A stretch of 25,652 nucleotides of DNA, from the NCBI GenBank assembly GCA_031285085.1, contig JAITWW010000153.1:1-25652 (forward strand), read 5' to 3'. The DNA comes from Candidatus Methanofilum arcanum. GTDB lineage: Archaea > Halobacteriota > Methanomicrobia > Methanomicrobiales > Methanospirillaceae. The position numbers were made by a program, and so were the translations under genes. The notes under the pieces were generated by a model, which was not told the origin of the DNA, searched no databases, and worked only from the letters and a program-made list of their open reading frames with translations. Below, piece after piece: positions 7,275 through 15,358 of this stretch (the stretch's first letter is position 1; each line of letters starts with the position of its first letter).

Positions 7275-9927
7275 TCCAGAACAGAATAACGATACATATC
7301 AAGATCCACTTGAACAAGAGCAAATAGAGCTGGTTGAATCATTTGCATCTGCAGAGGATCCAGGGGATGAGAGAGACCCAGATGACCAAGACAACTTAGA
7401 CAACTCAGACAACCCAGATGATCCAAATCAGGATTTGGAAGATGACTCAGAGGAAAATCCTCGAGTAGAAAGCATCACCATTGAAGATCAGATGAAGATT
7501 TCGTATATTAATTATGCGATGAGTGTCATCATCGGACGTGCGATTCCTGATGTTCGTGATGGATTAAAACCAGTTCACCGCCGTTCGCTCTTCTCGATGT
7601 GGGAGATGAATAATACCCATGATAAGCCCTACAAAAAGAGTGCTCGTGTGGTTGGAGATGTTATGGGGAAGTATCATCCACATGGTGATGCTTCGATCTA
7701 TGACACGATTGTTCGCATGGCGCAGCCATTTTCATATCGGATGATGCTTGCAGATGGCCAAGGGAATTTTGGATCTGTTGATGGAGATGAGCCTGCTGCA
7801 ATGCGTTATACCGAGATCCGCTTATTCAAGCAAGCAGAGGAGCTTCTGCATGATCTGGATAAAGAGACTGTTCCTTTTGTTCCAAACTTTGATGAGTCCT
7901 CAATGGAACCTGCTGTTCTTCCTGCAAAGATTCCAAATCTGCTCATAAATGGGTCAGAAGGTATCGCAGTTGGAATGGCAACAAAGATGCCTCCCCATAA
8001 TCTACGAGAGATCTGTTCTGGCATTATTCACTATATTTCCCATCCAGAATCAACAGTAGAGGATCTGATTCAATTCATTCCAGGACCTGACTTTCCAACA
8101 GGTGGGGTGATTCATGGGACTACTGGGATTCGCCAAGCATATCAGACAGGATATGGAAAGATTCTGGTTCGTGGTGTTGCCGAGATCGTTGAAGGACAGA
8201 GAAAACATATGGATATTGTCATCTCTGAGATCCCATATCAGGTAAATAAAGCCCGCTTGATAGAGCATATTGCAGAGTTAGTGCGTGAGAAACGTATCGA
8301 AGGCATATCTGATCTCCGTGATGAGTCTGATAAGGATGGAATGCGAATAGTGATTGAGCTGAAAAAGGACGGTCGCCCTCAGATTATTTTAAATCAGTTA
8401 TACAAGCATACTGCACTTGAGAGCACATTTGGTATTATTAATCTCTCTATTGTGGATAAGATGCCAAAGGTGCTTGGTTTGATTGGTCTCATCAATGAGT
8501 TTCTCAAGCACCGGATTATCGTTGTGACCAAGCGCAGTGAGTTTGAGAAACGAAAGGCTCAGCAGCGAGTTCACATCCTCATGGGGCTTTTACATGCAAT
8601 TGATAATATCGATGCAGTCATTGCCCTTATTCGCGGTTCTGAAACGGTAGATGCTGCAAAAACGTCTTTAATGGAGCAGTTTGAGCTTGACAGTGATCAA
8701 AGCACTGCTATTTTGCAGATGCAGCTTCGCCGTCTCGCTGCACTTGAAAAGCAGAAATTGATCGATGAAAAGATCAGCCTCCAGGCAGAGATCGATCGCC
8801 TCACCGAGTTACTTTCCTCAGAACAGAATATTAAGACAGCAATTGCATCTGAACTTCAAACTATCGCAGATACATATAGTGATGATCGCCGTACTCAGAT
8901 CGTAGCTGAGTATTCTGCCATTGAAAAAGAAGAACTCATTCCAAATAAACAGGTTCTCGTAACCCTGACTCATCGAAATTATGTCAAGCAGATAGGCAAG
9001 GATGCCTATCGAACGCAGCGACGTGGCGGCATTGGGGTAAGTGGGATATCAATAAAGGATGATGATTATGTGGAGCAGATCTTTGTAGCAAATACCCATG
9101 ATTATCTGCTTTGCTTTACCAGTACGGGACGTGCATACTGGTTGAAGGTCTATGATATCCCAGAGGGTTCGCGTCAGAGTAAAGGAAAGGCAATTATAAA
9201 TCTGCTGAATCTAAAAGAAGACGAACGTATCTCGTCAGTTATTCCAGTTGCATCGTTTGAAGAGGATCGATACTTCCTGTTTACGACAAAGCAGGGTATG
9301 ACGATTAAAATCCCACAAAACGAATTTTCACGCCCGCGAAGTACAGGTGTGAACGCAGTTGGGCTTCGCGAGGAGGATGAGCTCATTGATGTGATGACGA
9401 TTGAGGATGATGCAGAGATTATCATCACAACATCTGCTGGTCAGGGGCTCCGATTCCATGTGAAAAACATATCTGTGCGTCACCGTGGTGCACTGGGTGT
9501 AATCGGCATTCGCATGCACCTCGGCGATGAGGAGCGATCTGTAACAAAGATCGAGGAAGGCAAAAGTTTGCTTGTAATGACCAGTGGTGGATATGGAAAA
9601 CGAACAGATTTTGATGCGTTTCGTGGTCATGGACGTGGTACGATGGGGGTTCGAAATATTCGCAGCCAACTGACAGGTGGTGTTATTACGACGCGAGCAG
9701 TTGCTGAGGATGATGAGATTATCTTGATGAGTGCAGATGGAACGGTAATGCGCACGCCTGTGAATAAAATATCATTACAAGGACGAAATACACGAGGAGT
9801 CCGAGTCATGCGCTTACGTGATGATGATCGCCTCATTGGGCTTACGGTGCTTTCTCCTGAGGAGCGCAATCAGGTGCAGGATATCCCTGAGTGTGATATC
9901 GATGAAGAAGAGGATGACGCCATATAA
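7264..9927 (+). CDS. gyrA: DNA gyrase subunit A
   Basis: GyrA is the DNA-cleaving and DNA-wrapping subunit of gyrase. The core begins at about residue 71 (ITIEDQMKISYINYAMSVII). The quinolone-pocket region GDVMGKYHPHGDASIYD is at 131-147 and the catalytic tyrosine is Y182 (AAMRYTEIRL). The GyrA box QRRGGIG at about 585 and the following beta-pinwheel repeats mark a supercoiling gyrase rather than topoisomerase IV. The tail is acidic (DIDEEEDDA). Unusually, about 70 residues precede the core, with a low-complexity Asp/Asn/Pro stretch at about 31-65. The start is a TTG with a perfect Shine-Dalgarno site, and the gene overlaps the gyrB end by 11 bases. Length (887 aa) is otherwise normal. Confidence 0.96.
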   Translation: MTSDPEQNNDTYQDPLEQEQIELVESFASAEDPGDERDPDDQDNLDNSDNPDDPNQDLEDDSEENPRVESITIEDQMKISYINYAMSVIIGRAIPDVRDGLKPVHRRSLFSMWEMNNTHDKPYKKSARVVGDVMGKYHPHGDASIYDTIVRMAQPFSYRMMLADGQGNFGSVDGDEPAAMRYTEIRLFKQAEELLHDLDKETVPFVPNFDESSMEPAVLPAKIPNLLINGSEGIAVGMATKMPPHNLREICSGIIHYISHPESTVEDLIQFIPGPDFPTGGVIHGTTGIRQAYQTGYGKILVRGVAEIVEGQRKHMDIVISEIPYQVNKARLIEHIAELVREKRIEGISDLRDESDKDGMRIVIELKKDGRPQIILNQLYKHTALESTFGIINLSIVDKMPKVLGLIGLINEFLKHRIIVVTKRSEFEKRKAQQRVHILMGLLHAIDNIDAVIALIRGSETVDAAKTSLMEQFELDSDQSTAILQMQLRRLAALEKQKLIDEKISLQAEIDRLTELLSSEQNIKTAIASELQTIADTYSDDRRTQIVAEYSAIEKEELIPNKQVLVTLTHRNYVKQIGKDAYRTQRRGGIGVSGISIKDDDYVEQIFVANTHDYLLCFTSTGRAYWLKVYDIPEGSRQSKGKAIINLLNLKEDERISSVIPVASFEEDRYFLFTTKQGMTIKIPQNEFSRPRSTGVNAVGLREEDELIDVMTIEDDAEIIITTSAGQGLRFHVKNISVRHRGALGVIGIRMHLGDEERSVTKIEEGKSLLVMTSGGYGKRTDFDAFRGHGRGTMGVRNIRSQLTGGVITTRAVAEDDEIILMSADGTVMRTPVNKISLQGRNTRGVRVMRLRDDDRLIGLTVLSPEERNQVQDIPECDIDEEEDDAI

Positions 9928-9976
9928 TTAAAAACTAATAAAAAACTAAAAAATAAAAATACAAAATTTCTACTCT

Positions 9977-11821
9977 TTATTTCTTATCCTTTTGAAGTTC
10001 ACGTTCTCGAAGATCTTTTCTCTTAATCTTTCCAGATATCGTCTTTGGTAGACTCTCAACAAATTCGATCTGTCTGGGATATTTGTATGGGGCAGTTACT
10101 TCTTTTACGTGCTTTTGCATCTCACGCACCAACGCATCAGATGGTTCATATCCTTCCTTCAGTATCACAAATGCCTTAACAATAAATCCGCGAATGATAT
10201 CAGGAACTCCAATTACTGCACATTCCATCACTCCTGGATGTTCCATGAGTACATTTTCCACTTCAAAGGGTCCGATACGGTATCCTGAAGACTTGATGAC
10301 ATCATCGTCACGTCCAACAAACCAGAAATATCCATCACTGTCAACATATGCACGATCTCCAGTGTAGTAGTATCCATTTCTGAATGATTCCTCGTTTGCC
10401 TGAGGATTGTCTACATACTCGGTGAAAAATCCATGAGGACGAGTGGTTAATTTAATTGCAATACTTCCTTCTTCCCCAACAGGTACGGGCTTTCCTTCTT
10501 CATTATGTAACTCAACGATCCACCCTGGGCATGGTTTGCCCATAGATCCATACCGTGGTTCCATGCATGGAAAGTTCGCAATCACAAGTGTTGTCTCGGT
10601 CTGTCCATATCCTTCAAAAATGGTTTTTCCTGTCATCTCTTTCCAGGCACGAATAACCTCTGGGTTTATCATCTCACCTGCACTGACACAGTGGCGAAGC
10701 TCTGAAAAGTCATACTTCTTCAGATCTGCCATGACAAGCATACGGTAGATGGTTGGTGGTGCACAAAAAGATGTGATCCCATATTTTTCGATGAGTGGCA
10801 ACAGCTCAGTTGCATTGAACTTACTTCGATAGTCATATACAAACACAGCTGCTCCGATGATCCATTGCCCAAACAGTTTTCCCCATGCTGCTTTTCCCCA
10901 ACCAGTATCAGATACCGTAAAATGAAGGTCATTTGGTTTGAGATCATGCCAGAATCGCGCAGTTGCGATATGCCCAAGGGCATAGCTCTGGGTATGCACC
11001 ACCATTTTTGGATCTCCAGTTGTACCTGATGAAAAAAAGATAAGCATCGGATCTGTTGGCTTTGTCTTCTCCATACCATCAAGGTTGATGATCTTAGATG
11101 AAACTGGTGCAGGATAGTCAAGCTCTTTGCGATAAGATATCCAACCTTCACGATCACTGTCTACAAGCATGCGCTTTGATAAACTGGAACATTGTGAGCA
11201 GATAGCTTCGACTTTGTCTGCATTTTCCTCGTCTGTGATTATCATTTTTGCACGTGATGCATTAATTCGATAGGCGAGATCTTTCTCGGTAAGCATAGTA
11301 GGAGCTGGGATATATGGTGCACCAATTTTCATGAGAGCGACTAATGCGAACCACCATTCAGGTACACGATGAAGCATGACTAAGACTCGGTCACCTTTCT
11401 TTATGTCATACTTCAGAAACATGTTTACGATTTGGTTCGACTTTCGTTGAAGGTCTCGAAATGTAAAGAATTTTTCAGCACCATTCTGATCCGTCCAAAC
11501 CATAGCAATTTTATTTCGATCTCGTTCTGCCCATGCATCAACAACATCAAATCCAAAATTCAGGTACTCTGGTGCAGTAATCGAAAATGTTTGGTATGTA
11601 CTGTCATAATCTTTCATATTATGCTCTATCTGCTCAGTAGGCTCTTTAATGAGAGATAGTTTTGGTGTTGTTGGCAGAATGCCTGAAAGTCCACTGATGC
11701 GTGCCATATATTCTTTACAAGCGTCATTTATCCAGTCAGATCTTGAAATATTGCGTGATGTGCTTTCAAGGTCGACCTGCTCAATAAATGAATCATCCAT
11801 GGAGACAGAAAATCTTCCCAT
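9977..11821 (-). CDS. RHH-domain/acyl-CoA synthetase fusion (AMP-forming, MACS type)
   Basis: The 614-aa protein has two parts. Residues 1-41 (MGRFSVSMDDSFIEQVD, then ISRSDWINDACKEYM) have the beta-helix-helix pattern of a CopG/MetJ-like ribbon-helix-helix DNA-binding domain. From about residue 70 it is a complete acyl-adenylate-forming enzyme of the medium-chain acyl-CoA synthetase group: P-loop SSGTTGDPK (264-272), YGQTE (405-409), TGD (487-489), hinge GRDDDVIKSSGYR (503-515) and catalytic Lys598 (ISGKIKR). Such enzymes activate fatty or branched acids with ATP and CoA. The start is supported by a TATA box about 25 bases upstream, which makes the mRNA nearly leaderless. A shorter start at Met69 lacks a clear ribosome-binding site. 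Palindromes flank the promoter, consistent with autoregulation (inference). The enzyme call is firm, the RHH call good, and the exact substrate unknown. Confidence 0.9.
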   Translation of the reverse strand: MGRFSVSMDDSFIEQVDLESTSRNISRSDWINDACKEYMARISGLSGILPTTPKLSLIKEPTEQIEHNMKDYDSTYQTFSITAPEYLNFGFDVVDAWAERDRNKIAMVWTDQNGAEKFFTFRDLQRKSNQIVNMFLKYDIKKGDRVLVMLHRVPEWWFALVALMKIGAPYIPAPTMLTEKDLAYRINASRAKMIITDEENADKVEAICSQCSSLSKRMLVDSDREGWISYRKELDYPAPVSSKIINLDGMEKTKPTDPMLIFFSSGTTGDPKMVVHTQSYALGHIATARFWHDLKPNDLHFTVSDTGWGKAAWGKLFGQWIIGAAVFVYDYRSKFNATELLPLIEKYGITSFCAPPTIYRMLVMADLKKYDFSELRHCVSAGEMINPEVIRAWKEMTGKTIFEGYGQTETTLVIANFPCMEPRYGSMGKPCPGWIVELHNEEGKPVPVGEEGSIAIKLTTRPHGFFTEYVDNPQANEESFRNGYYYTGDRAYVDSDGYFWFVGRDDDVIKSSGYRIGPFEVENVLMEHPGVMECAVIGVPDIIRGFIVKAFVILKEGYEPSDALVREMQKHVKEVTAPYKYPRQIEFVESLPKTISGKIKRKDLRERELQKDKK

Positions 11822-11830
11822 ACATATAGG

Positions 11831-11869
11831 TGGTTCACAATCATATATATAATAATCTCATGAGAACCA
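11831..11869 (-). promoter_or_regulatory. Promoter and candidate RHH operator of the acyl-CoA synthetase gene
   Basis: A TATA box (ATTATATATATG on the minus strand, about 11842-11853) lies roughly 25 bases from the start codon. It is bracketed by the inverted repeat TGGTTC (11831-11836) and GAACCA (11864-11869). Directly upstream of the TATA box is a perfect 10-bp palindrome, TCTCATGAGA (11856-11865). Ribbon-helix-helix dimers bind short inverted sites, so these are natural operator candidates for the domain fused to this gene's product. Confidence 0.5.
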
Positions 11870-11988
11870 ATATGTGTCAAAAAATGATGTGTTTTCACCA
11901 CATATTATATCTATGAATGAAAATATTAAACTGTCTCCAAACATAGATCCTCAGCAAAAGAGATCAAAAAAAGCTTCATCGGCAGCAT

Positions 11989-12375
11989 ATGAGAGAACAC
12001 ATGCGCATATGCATTAAAACTAAGGTGCTGACATTGGTCTTTGATACACCCTACTTGGAATTAAATGGGCTGCTGGAGCGTACTCTTGAAAACGTTGTGT
12101 TTCTTGAGCTTTATCGACGGGGGTACGAGATCTATATCGGTAAGGTTGGCACTGTGGAGGTGGATTTTATCGTTATTGGTGATGATGGCGAAGAATACTT
12201 CCAGGTTGCATATACCGTTATTGACACCAGTGGTGCAACCCTTCGCCGCGAGCTTGCACCGCTTGAAGCCATTCATGACCATAATCAGAAATATCTCCTA
12301 ACGATGGACAATACACCTCTCACCTCACCTAATGGAATTAAGCAGATAAATGTGTTTGACTGGTTGTTGAAGTGA
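11989..12375 (+). pseudogene. DUF4143-type ATPase, C-terminal remnant
   Basis: From about residue 28 the frame matches the C-terminal DUF4143 domain of the widespread archaeal and bacterial AAA ATPases: LENVVFLELYRRGYEIYIGK, then VEVDFIV, YFQVAYT, and a C-terminal KYLLTMD...GIKQINVFDWLL. That nuclease-like domain normally follows a AAA module of about 250-300 residues, which is absent. The first 25 or so codons look unrelated. The upstream 11913-12016 frame (34 codons) shows no recognisable ATPase sequence. I call it a 5'-truncated remnant, although a short protein could still be made. It is convergent with the alcohol dehydrogenase gene. Confidence 0.7.
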
Positions 12376-12378
12376 TGT

Positions 12379-12391
12379 AGTAATTATTACT
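12379..12391. repeat. 13-bp palindrome between convergent genes
   Basis: AGTAAT-T-ATTACT is a perfect palindrome four bases after the DUF4143 remnant stop. It lies in the short gap between convergent genes and could be a terminator or protein site. Nothing further supports either. Confidence 0.25.
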
Positions 12392-12445
12392 TCATAACTA
12401 TGAATGCATTGGATCTAAAATTGGGGGTTTTATTGTTATCCACGT

Positions 12446-13507
12446 TTAATCCAAAATGACGACAGGCTTGATCAAGTCACGAGGTTTCTCAACCATGAGC
12501 TGGAATGCTTCGGGTATGGAGTCCATGCCATGGAAGCGATGTGTGATCATTCTGCCAGGATCAACACGACCCGCCTGTACAATGGAAATGAGACGCTCCA
12601 TGCGACGTCTGCCGCCGGGGCAAAGACCTCCGCGGAATGTTTTATGGCCCATCCAGCCCCCACCGCTATGTTCGATCGGGATATTAAATGAGGTGATTTC
12701 GGTAAAGACATTGATGTTGGCAACATGGCCGCCGTTTTTGCAGATACCAAACGCCGTGTAAAAGGTCTCTAAATCGCCACCCGCCACGATAACTGCGTCA
12801 ACGCCGTTACCGTCGGTTGCATCCATGACCTGGTCATAAATACTGCCTTCTTTGTAGCTGATTATATCTGTTGCACCGTACTCTTTTGCCAAAGTAACGC
12901 AGTCTGGCCTGGTGCCGACCGCAAGGAGTTGTCCAGCTCCCGAAAGTGCAGAACCAGCGACAGCCATAAGACCAACTGGCCCAATTCCCATTACGCACAC
13001 ACTGTCGCCGAATTTCACTTCAGCAAGTTCTGCACCATGAAATCCGGTCGTCATCATATCTGTTATCATGACTGCCGTTTCCGGATTCAGATTCGCTGGA
13101 AGCATGGCAAGATTCATGTCGGCGGAACGTATTTTTATGCGGTCGCAAAGTGTACCGTCCTCATAAGAGGAAAAATTGATGCCGCTTACAAGCCCAGCCT
13201 CATGCTGATGCATACCGTCCTGAATCGAAGGATAACTCCAGCTTGGTGTTGTACATGGAATAACCACCCGATCACCAATTTGAAAATCTCTAACCTCCGA
13301 TCCGACCTCGATCAACTCACCGATACTCTCATGCCCAAGAATACGGTTGATGAGATGTGGCCCCTCCATTTCATAGGCGGAGTGAACATCCGAAGTGCAT
13401 GGTGCCAAAGCGATTGGCCTCGCGATTGCGTCAGAAGGACCGCAAATGGGATCGGGTTTTTCTAACCAACCTACTGTTCCTTTTTTGATTACTCCAAAAC
13501 CTTTCAT
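12446..13507 (-). CDS. NADP-dependent secondary alcohol dehydrogenase, zinc type
   Basis: The 353-aa protein closely follows the Thermoanaerobacter brockii / Clostridium beijerinckii tetrameric secondary alcohol dehydrogenase. It interconverts 2-propanol-type alcohols and ketones with NADP(H). Catalytic zinc ligands Cys37, His59, Glu60 and Asp150 fall at the same numbers as in that family, and the four-cysteine structural zinc lobe is absent, as expected. The Rossmann motif GIGPVG is at 174-179. NADP-contact positions are conserved at Gly198, Arg200 and Tyr218, with Thr in place of Ser199. An AGGGAG site precedes the ATG. In Methanomicrobiales such enzymes let cells use secondary alcohols as electron donors for CO2 reduction. 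The gene is visibly richer in G+C than its neighbours, suggesting transfer. Confidence 0.93.
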   Translation of the reverse strand: MKGFGVIKKGTVGWLEKPDPICGPSDAIARPIALAPCTSDVHSAYEMEGPHLINRILGHESIGELIEVGSEVRDFQIGDRVVIPCTTPSWSYPSIQDGMHQHEAGLVSGINFSSYEDGTLCDRIKIRSADMNLAMLPANLNPETAVMITDMMTTGFHGAELAEVKFGDSVCVMGIGPVGLMAVAGSALSGAGQLLAVGTRPDCVTLAKEYGATDIISYKEGSIYDQVMDATDGNGVDAVIVAGGDLETFYTAFGICKNGGHVANINVFTEITSFNIPIEHSGGGWMGHKTFRGGLCPGGRRRMERLISIVQAGRVDPGRMITHRFHGMDSIPEAFQLMVEKPRDLIKPVVILD

Positions 13508-13536
13508 TTGTATATTCTCCCTGTTACTATTAGTCT

Positions 13537-13588
13537 ACGGTTGTGATACGATAATCATCCGTTTCTTGTACTATGGTGTTATGTTATA
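13537..13588 (-). promoter_or_regulatory. Promoter and possible operator of the alcohol dehydrogenase gene
   Basis: On the minus strand an AT-rich TATA-like stretch (around 13576-13588) is followed about 20 bases later by a nested inverted repeat (TGAT at 13544-13547 with ATCA at 13554-13557, and ACGG at 13537-13540 with CCGT at 13559-13562). That is near the expected transcription start, where a repressor would act. No known operator sequence is recognised. Confidence 0.35.
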
Positions 13589-13679
13589 TTTTAATTATTT
13601 TATTTGATTCTCATCACGAACCACATCAAACTACATCAATAAAATATAAAATGTGTGGGGAAAAACTCACCTGGTGCAA

Positions 13680-14510
13680 TCACTTCATCTTGATCTTATT
13701 TCTGTCAAGAAAGGATTCTATCTCACCTTTATACATCCGAAGGATATCTATTGCAACATCTGCGAGGGTTGGTATGAAACAAAATAACCCATATGCAAGA
13801 ACTAAGAGAAATAAAAATGCGAGACCTTCTGCAATGATATTGTGTGCCCAAAAAAAACTTGCAAATCCTTGCTCTCCTCCGACATACGTTTGAAAGTATG
13901 GAAACCACTGCTCAGTATATGCCATAATAACCCCCGCATTTCGAAAGAGATTGAGAATATAAATAGGAGGAACAATCATGAGTGCAGCGATTATTTTTTG
14001 TGTAAATGTCGTTTTTACTGCATATGTAACGCCGAGCATGATAGATATTGCCTGTATGCCAGTACAGGCTAAAATGATCTCGACGCTGTAGCCATTTCCT
14101 CTAAATGTATTCCATAAAAAGAGCTCTGTTGGATGTCCGAGAAGAGTAAGCAAACCTCCTGTTTGCTGTACAACCTGAGCAATGAGCCAGTTTCCAAATG
14201 GTTCATAAAAAGCAAATGGAGCATATATAATAAATGCAACACCAGCTGCTCGTGTCAGTTGGAAGATGAGTTCTTTTTTGTGAGTATCTGTCTCAAAGAG
14301 AATACGCAATGTTATACCTAAAAGGATAATTGAGATGCAGGTGAGGGCTGGATACACATAATTGTGATCTGCAAGCCATGCTGGGATCTCAAAGATAAGA
14401 AGAAGGATCATTGAGATCCATGCAATAGCTGTGGTGTAGGATCGGTATGGGTGGTGTATGAGAGAGATTAAGAAAAATAAAAAGGAAATTATAATTATGT
14501 ATTGGATCAT
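13680..14510 (-). CDS. artA: Archaeosortase (exosortase/archaeosortase family membrane transpeptidase)
   Basis: The 276-aa protein has about eight hydrophobic segments and the exosortase/archaeosortase catalytic set: Cys149 in ILACTGIQ, Arg190 in YILNLFRNAGVI and His223 in FFWAHNIIAEG. The family cleaves a C-terminal PGF-CTERM-like sorting signal of secreted proteins and joins the new end to a membrane lipid, anchoring S-layer and other surface proteins. Haloferax ArtA, as I recall, has Arg at the third catalytic position, whereas this protein has His as in bacterial exosortases, so the subfamily is less certain than the family. It lies 84 bases downstream of dapB in the same direction and may be cotranscribed. 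No substrate with a visible sorting tail occurs in this window. Confidence 0.85.
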   Translation of the reverse strand: MIQYIIIISFLFFLISLIHHPYRSYTTAIAWISMILLLIFEIPAWLADHNYVYPALTCISIILLGITLRILFETDTHKKELIFQLTRAAGVAFIIYAPFAFYEPFGNWLIAQVVQQTGGLLTLLGHPTELFLWNTFRGNGYSVEIILACTGIQAISIMLGVTYAVKTTFTQKIIAALMIVPPIYILNLFRNAGVIMAYTEQWFPYFQTYVGGEQGFASFFWAHNIIAEGLAFLFLLVLAYGLFCFIPTLADVAIDILRMYKGEIESFLDRNKIKMK

Positions 14511-14594
14511 GAAAGATATCTCTATGTGTATTCCAAGTTGCGCTGCTGTGTCGTTCTTGACCTATGCTGTGTGATGTAGTCTATTGCTTATTGC

Positions 14595-15356
14595 TTATAG
14601 TGCAAGAACATCTTTCATTGCATATATTCCGGATTTCTTATCTGCTACAAAGCGTGCTGCAAGTACTGCCCCTTGTGCAAAGACAGCACGATCAGCTGCA
14701 CGATGAGAGAGTTCAATTGTTTCGTAATTTTTTGAAAAACTCACCGTGTGGTCTCCAATAATATCCCCTCCACGTATGACGTGGATTCCAATCTCATTTC
14801 CGCGTTCTTGTAGTCCATTTCTGCCATATACCTCTTCTCTTTGGCCGACAGTCTCATGCAAGATCCCAAGGATGGTACGTGCAGTTCCAGATGGTGCATC
14901 TTTTTTATGCCGATGATGAGCTTCGATAACCTCGATATCATAATCCTTCAACCGGCCTGCTGCCTCACGCACGAGGTTCCAAAAGATATTCATGCCGATT
15001 GAGAAGTTTGTGGAGATAACAGCTGCAACATTTCCTGCTTTAATCGCATTCTCGATCTCGATCTGCTGTTCTTTGGTAAAGCCGGTCGTTCCAAGAATAA
15101 TGTTTATGCCCATCTTTGCAATCACAGGAATATTTGCTGCAGAGGCACTCGCCATAGTAAAGTCTATCATGACATCTGGAGATTGCTCAGTGATGAAAGC
15201 CTGGAGGTTTTTAACTTCATAGACTGGTGCACCAAACTGATTGCTCTCTGCGATGTCCACCCCACCAACATATGTCAGATCTGGTGCATCATGGACAATC
15301 TGTCCAATTGTCTTTCCCATGCGCCCACTTGCGCCTATGATACCGATGCGTGTCAT
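14595..15356 (-). CDS. dapB: 4-hydroxy-tetrahydrodipicolinate reductase
   Basis: DapB is the second committed enzyme of the diaminopimelate/lysine pathway. It reduces the DapA product with NAD(P)H to tetrahydrodipicolinate. The 253-aa protein has the dinucleotide-binding start GIIGASGRMGK (5-15), the GTTGF loop (89-93) and the family signature with catalytic histidine EAHHRHKKDAPSGTA (145-159). Its ATG lies two bases after the dapA stop, so the two are translated as a unit. Length is normal. Confidence 0.97.
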   Translation of the reverse strand: MTRIGIIGASGRMGKTIGQIVHDAPDLTYVGGVDIAESNQFGAPVYEVKNLQAFITEQSPDVMIDFTMASASAANIPVIAKMGINIILGTTGFTKEQQIEIENAIKAGNVAAVISTNFSIGMNIFWNLVREAAGRLKDYDIEVIEAHHRHKKDAPSGTARTILGILHETVGQREEVYGRNGLQERGNEIGIHVIRGGDIIGDHTVSFSKNYETIELSHRAADRAVFAQGAVLAARFVADKKSGIYAMKDVLAL

Positions 15357-15358
15357 GA

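Noticed and set aside
11913..12016. 34-codon plus-strand frame starting MNENIKLSPNID
   Set aside because: It has no ribosome site, its TATA-like sequence is too close to the ATG, and it has no recognisable family. It may be part of the decayed ATPase locus.
12929..13465. 178-codon plus-strand frame antisense to the alcohol dehydrogenase
   Set aside because: It has no family resemblance and no ribosome site, and lies wholly inside a well-supported gene with conserved catalytic residues. It is a by-product of the G+C-rich codons.
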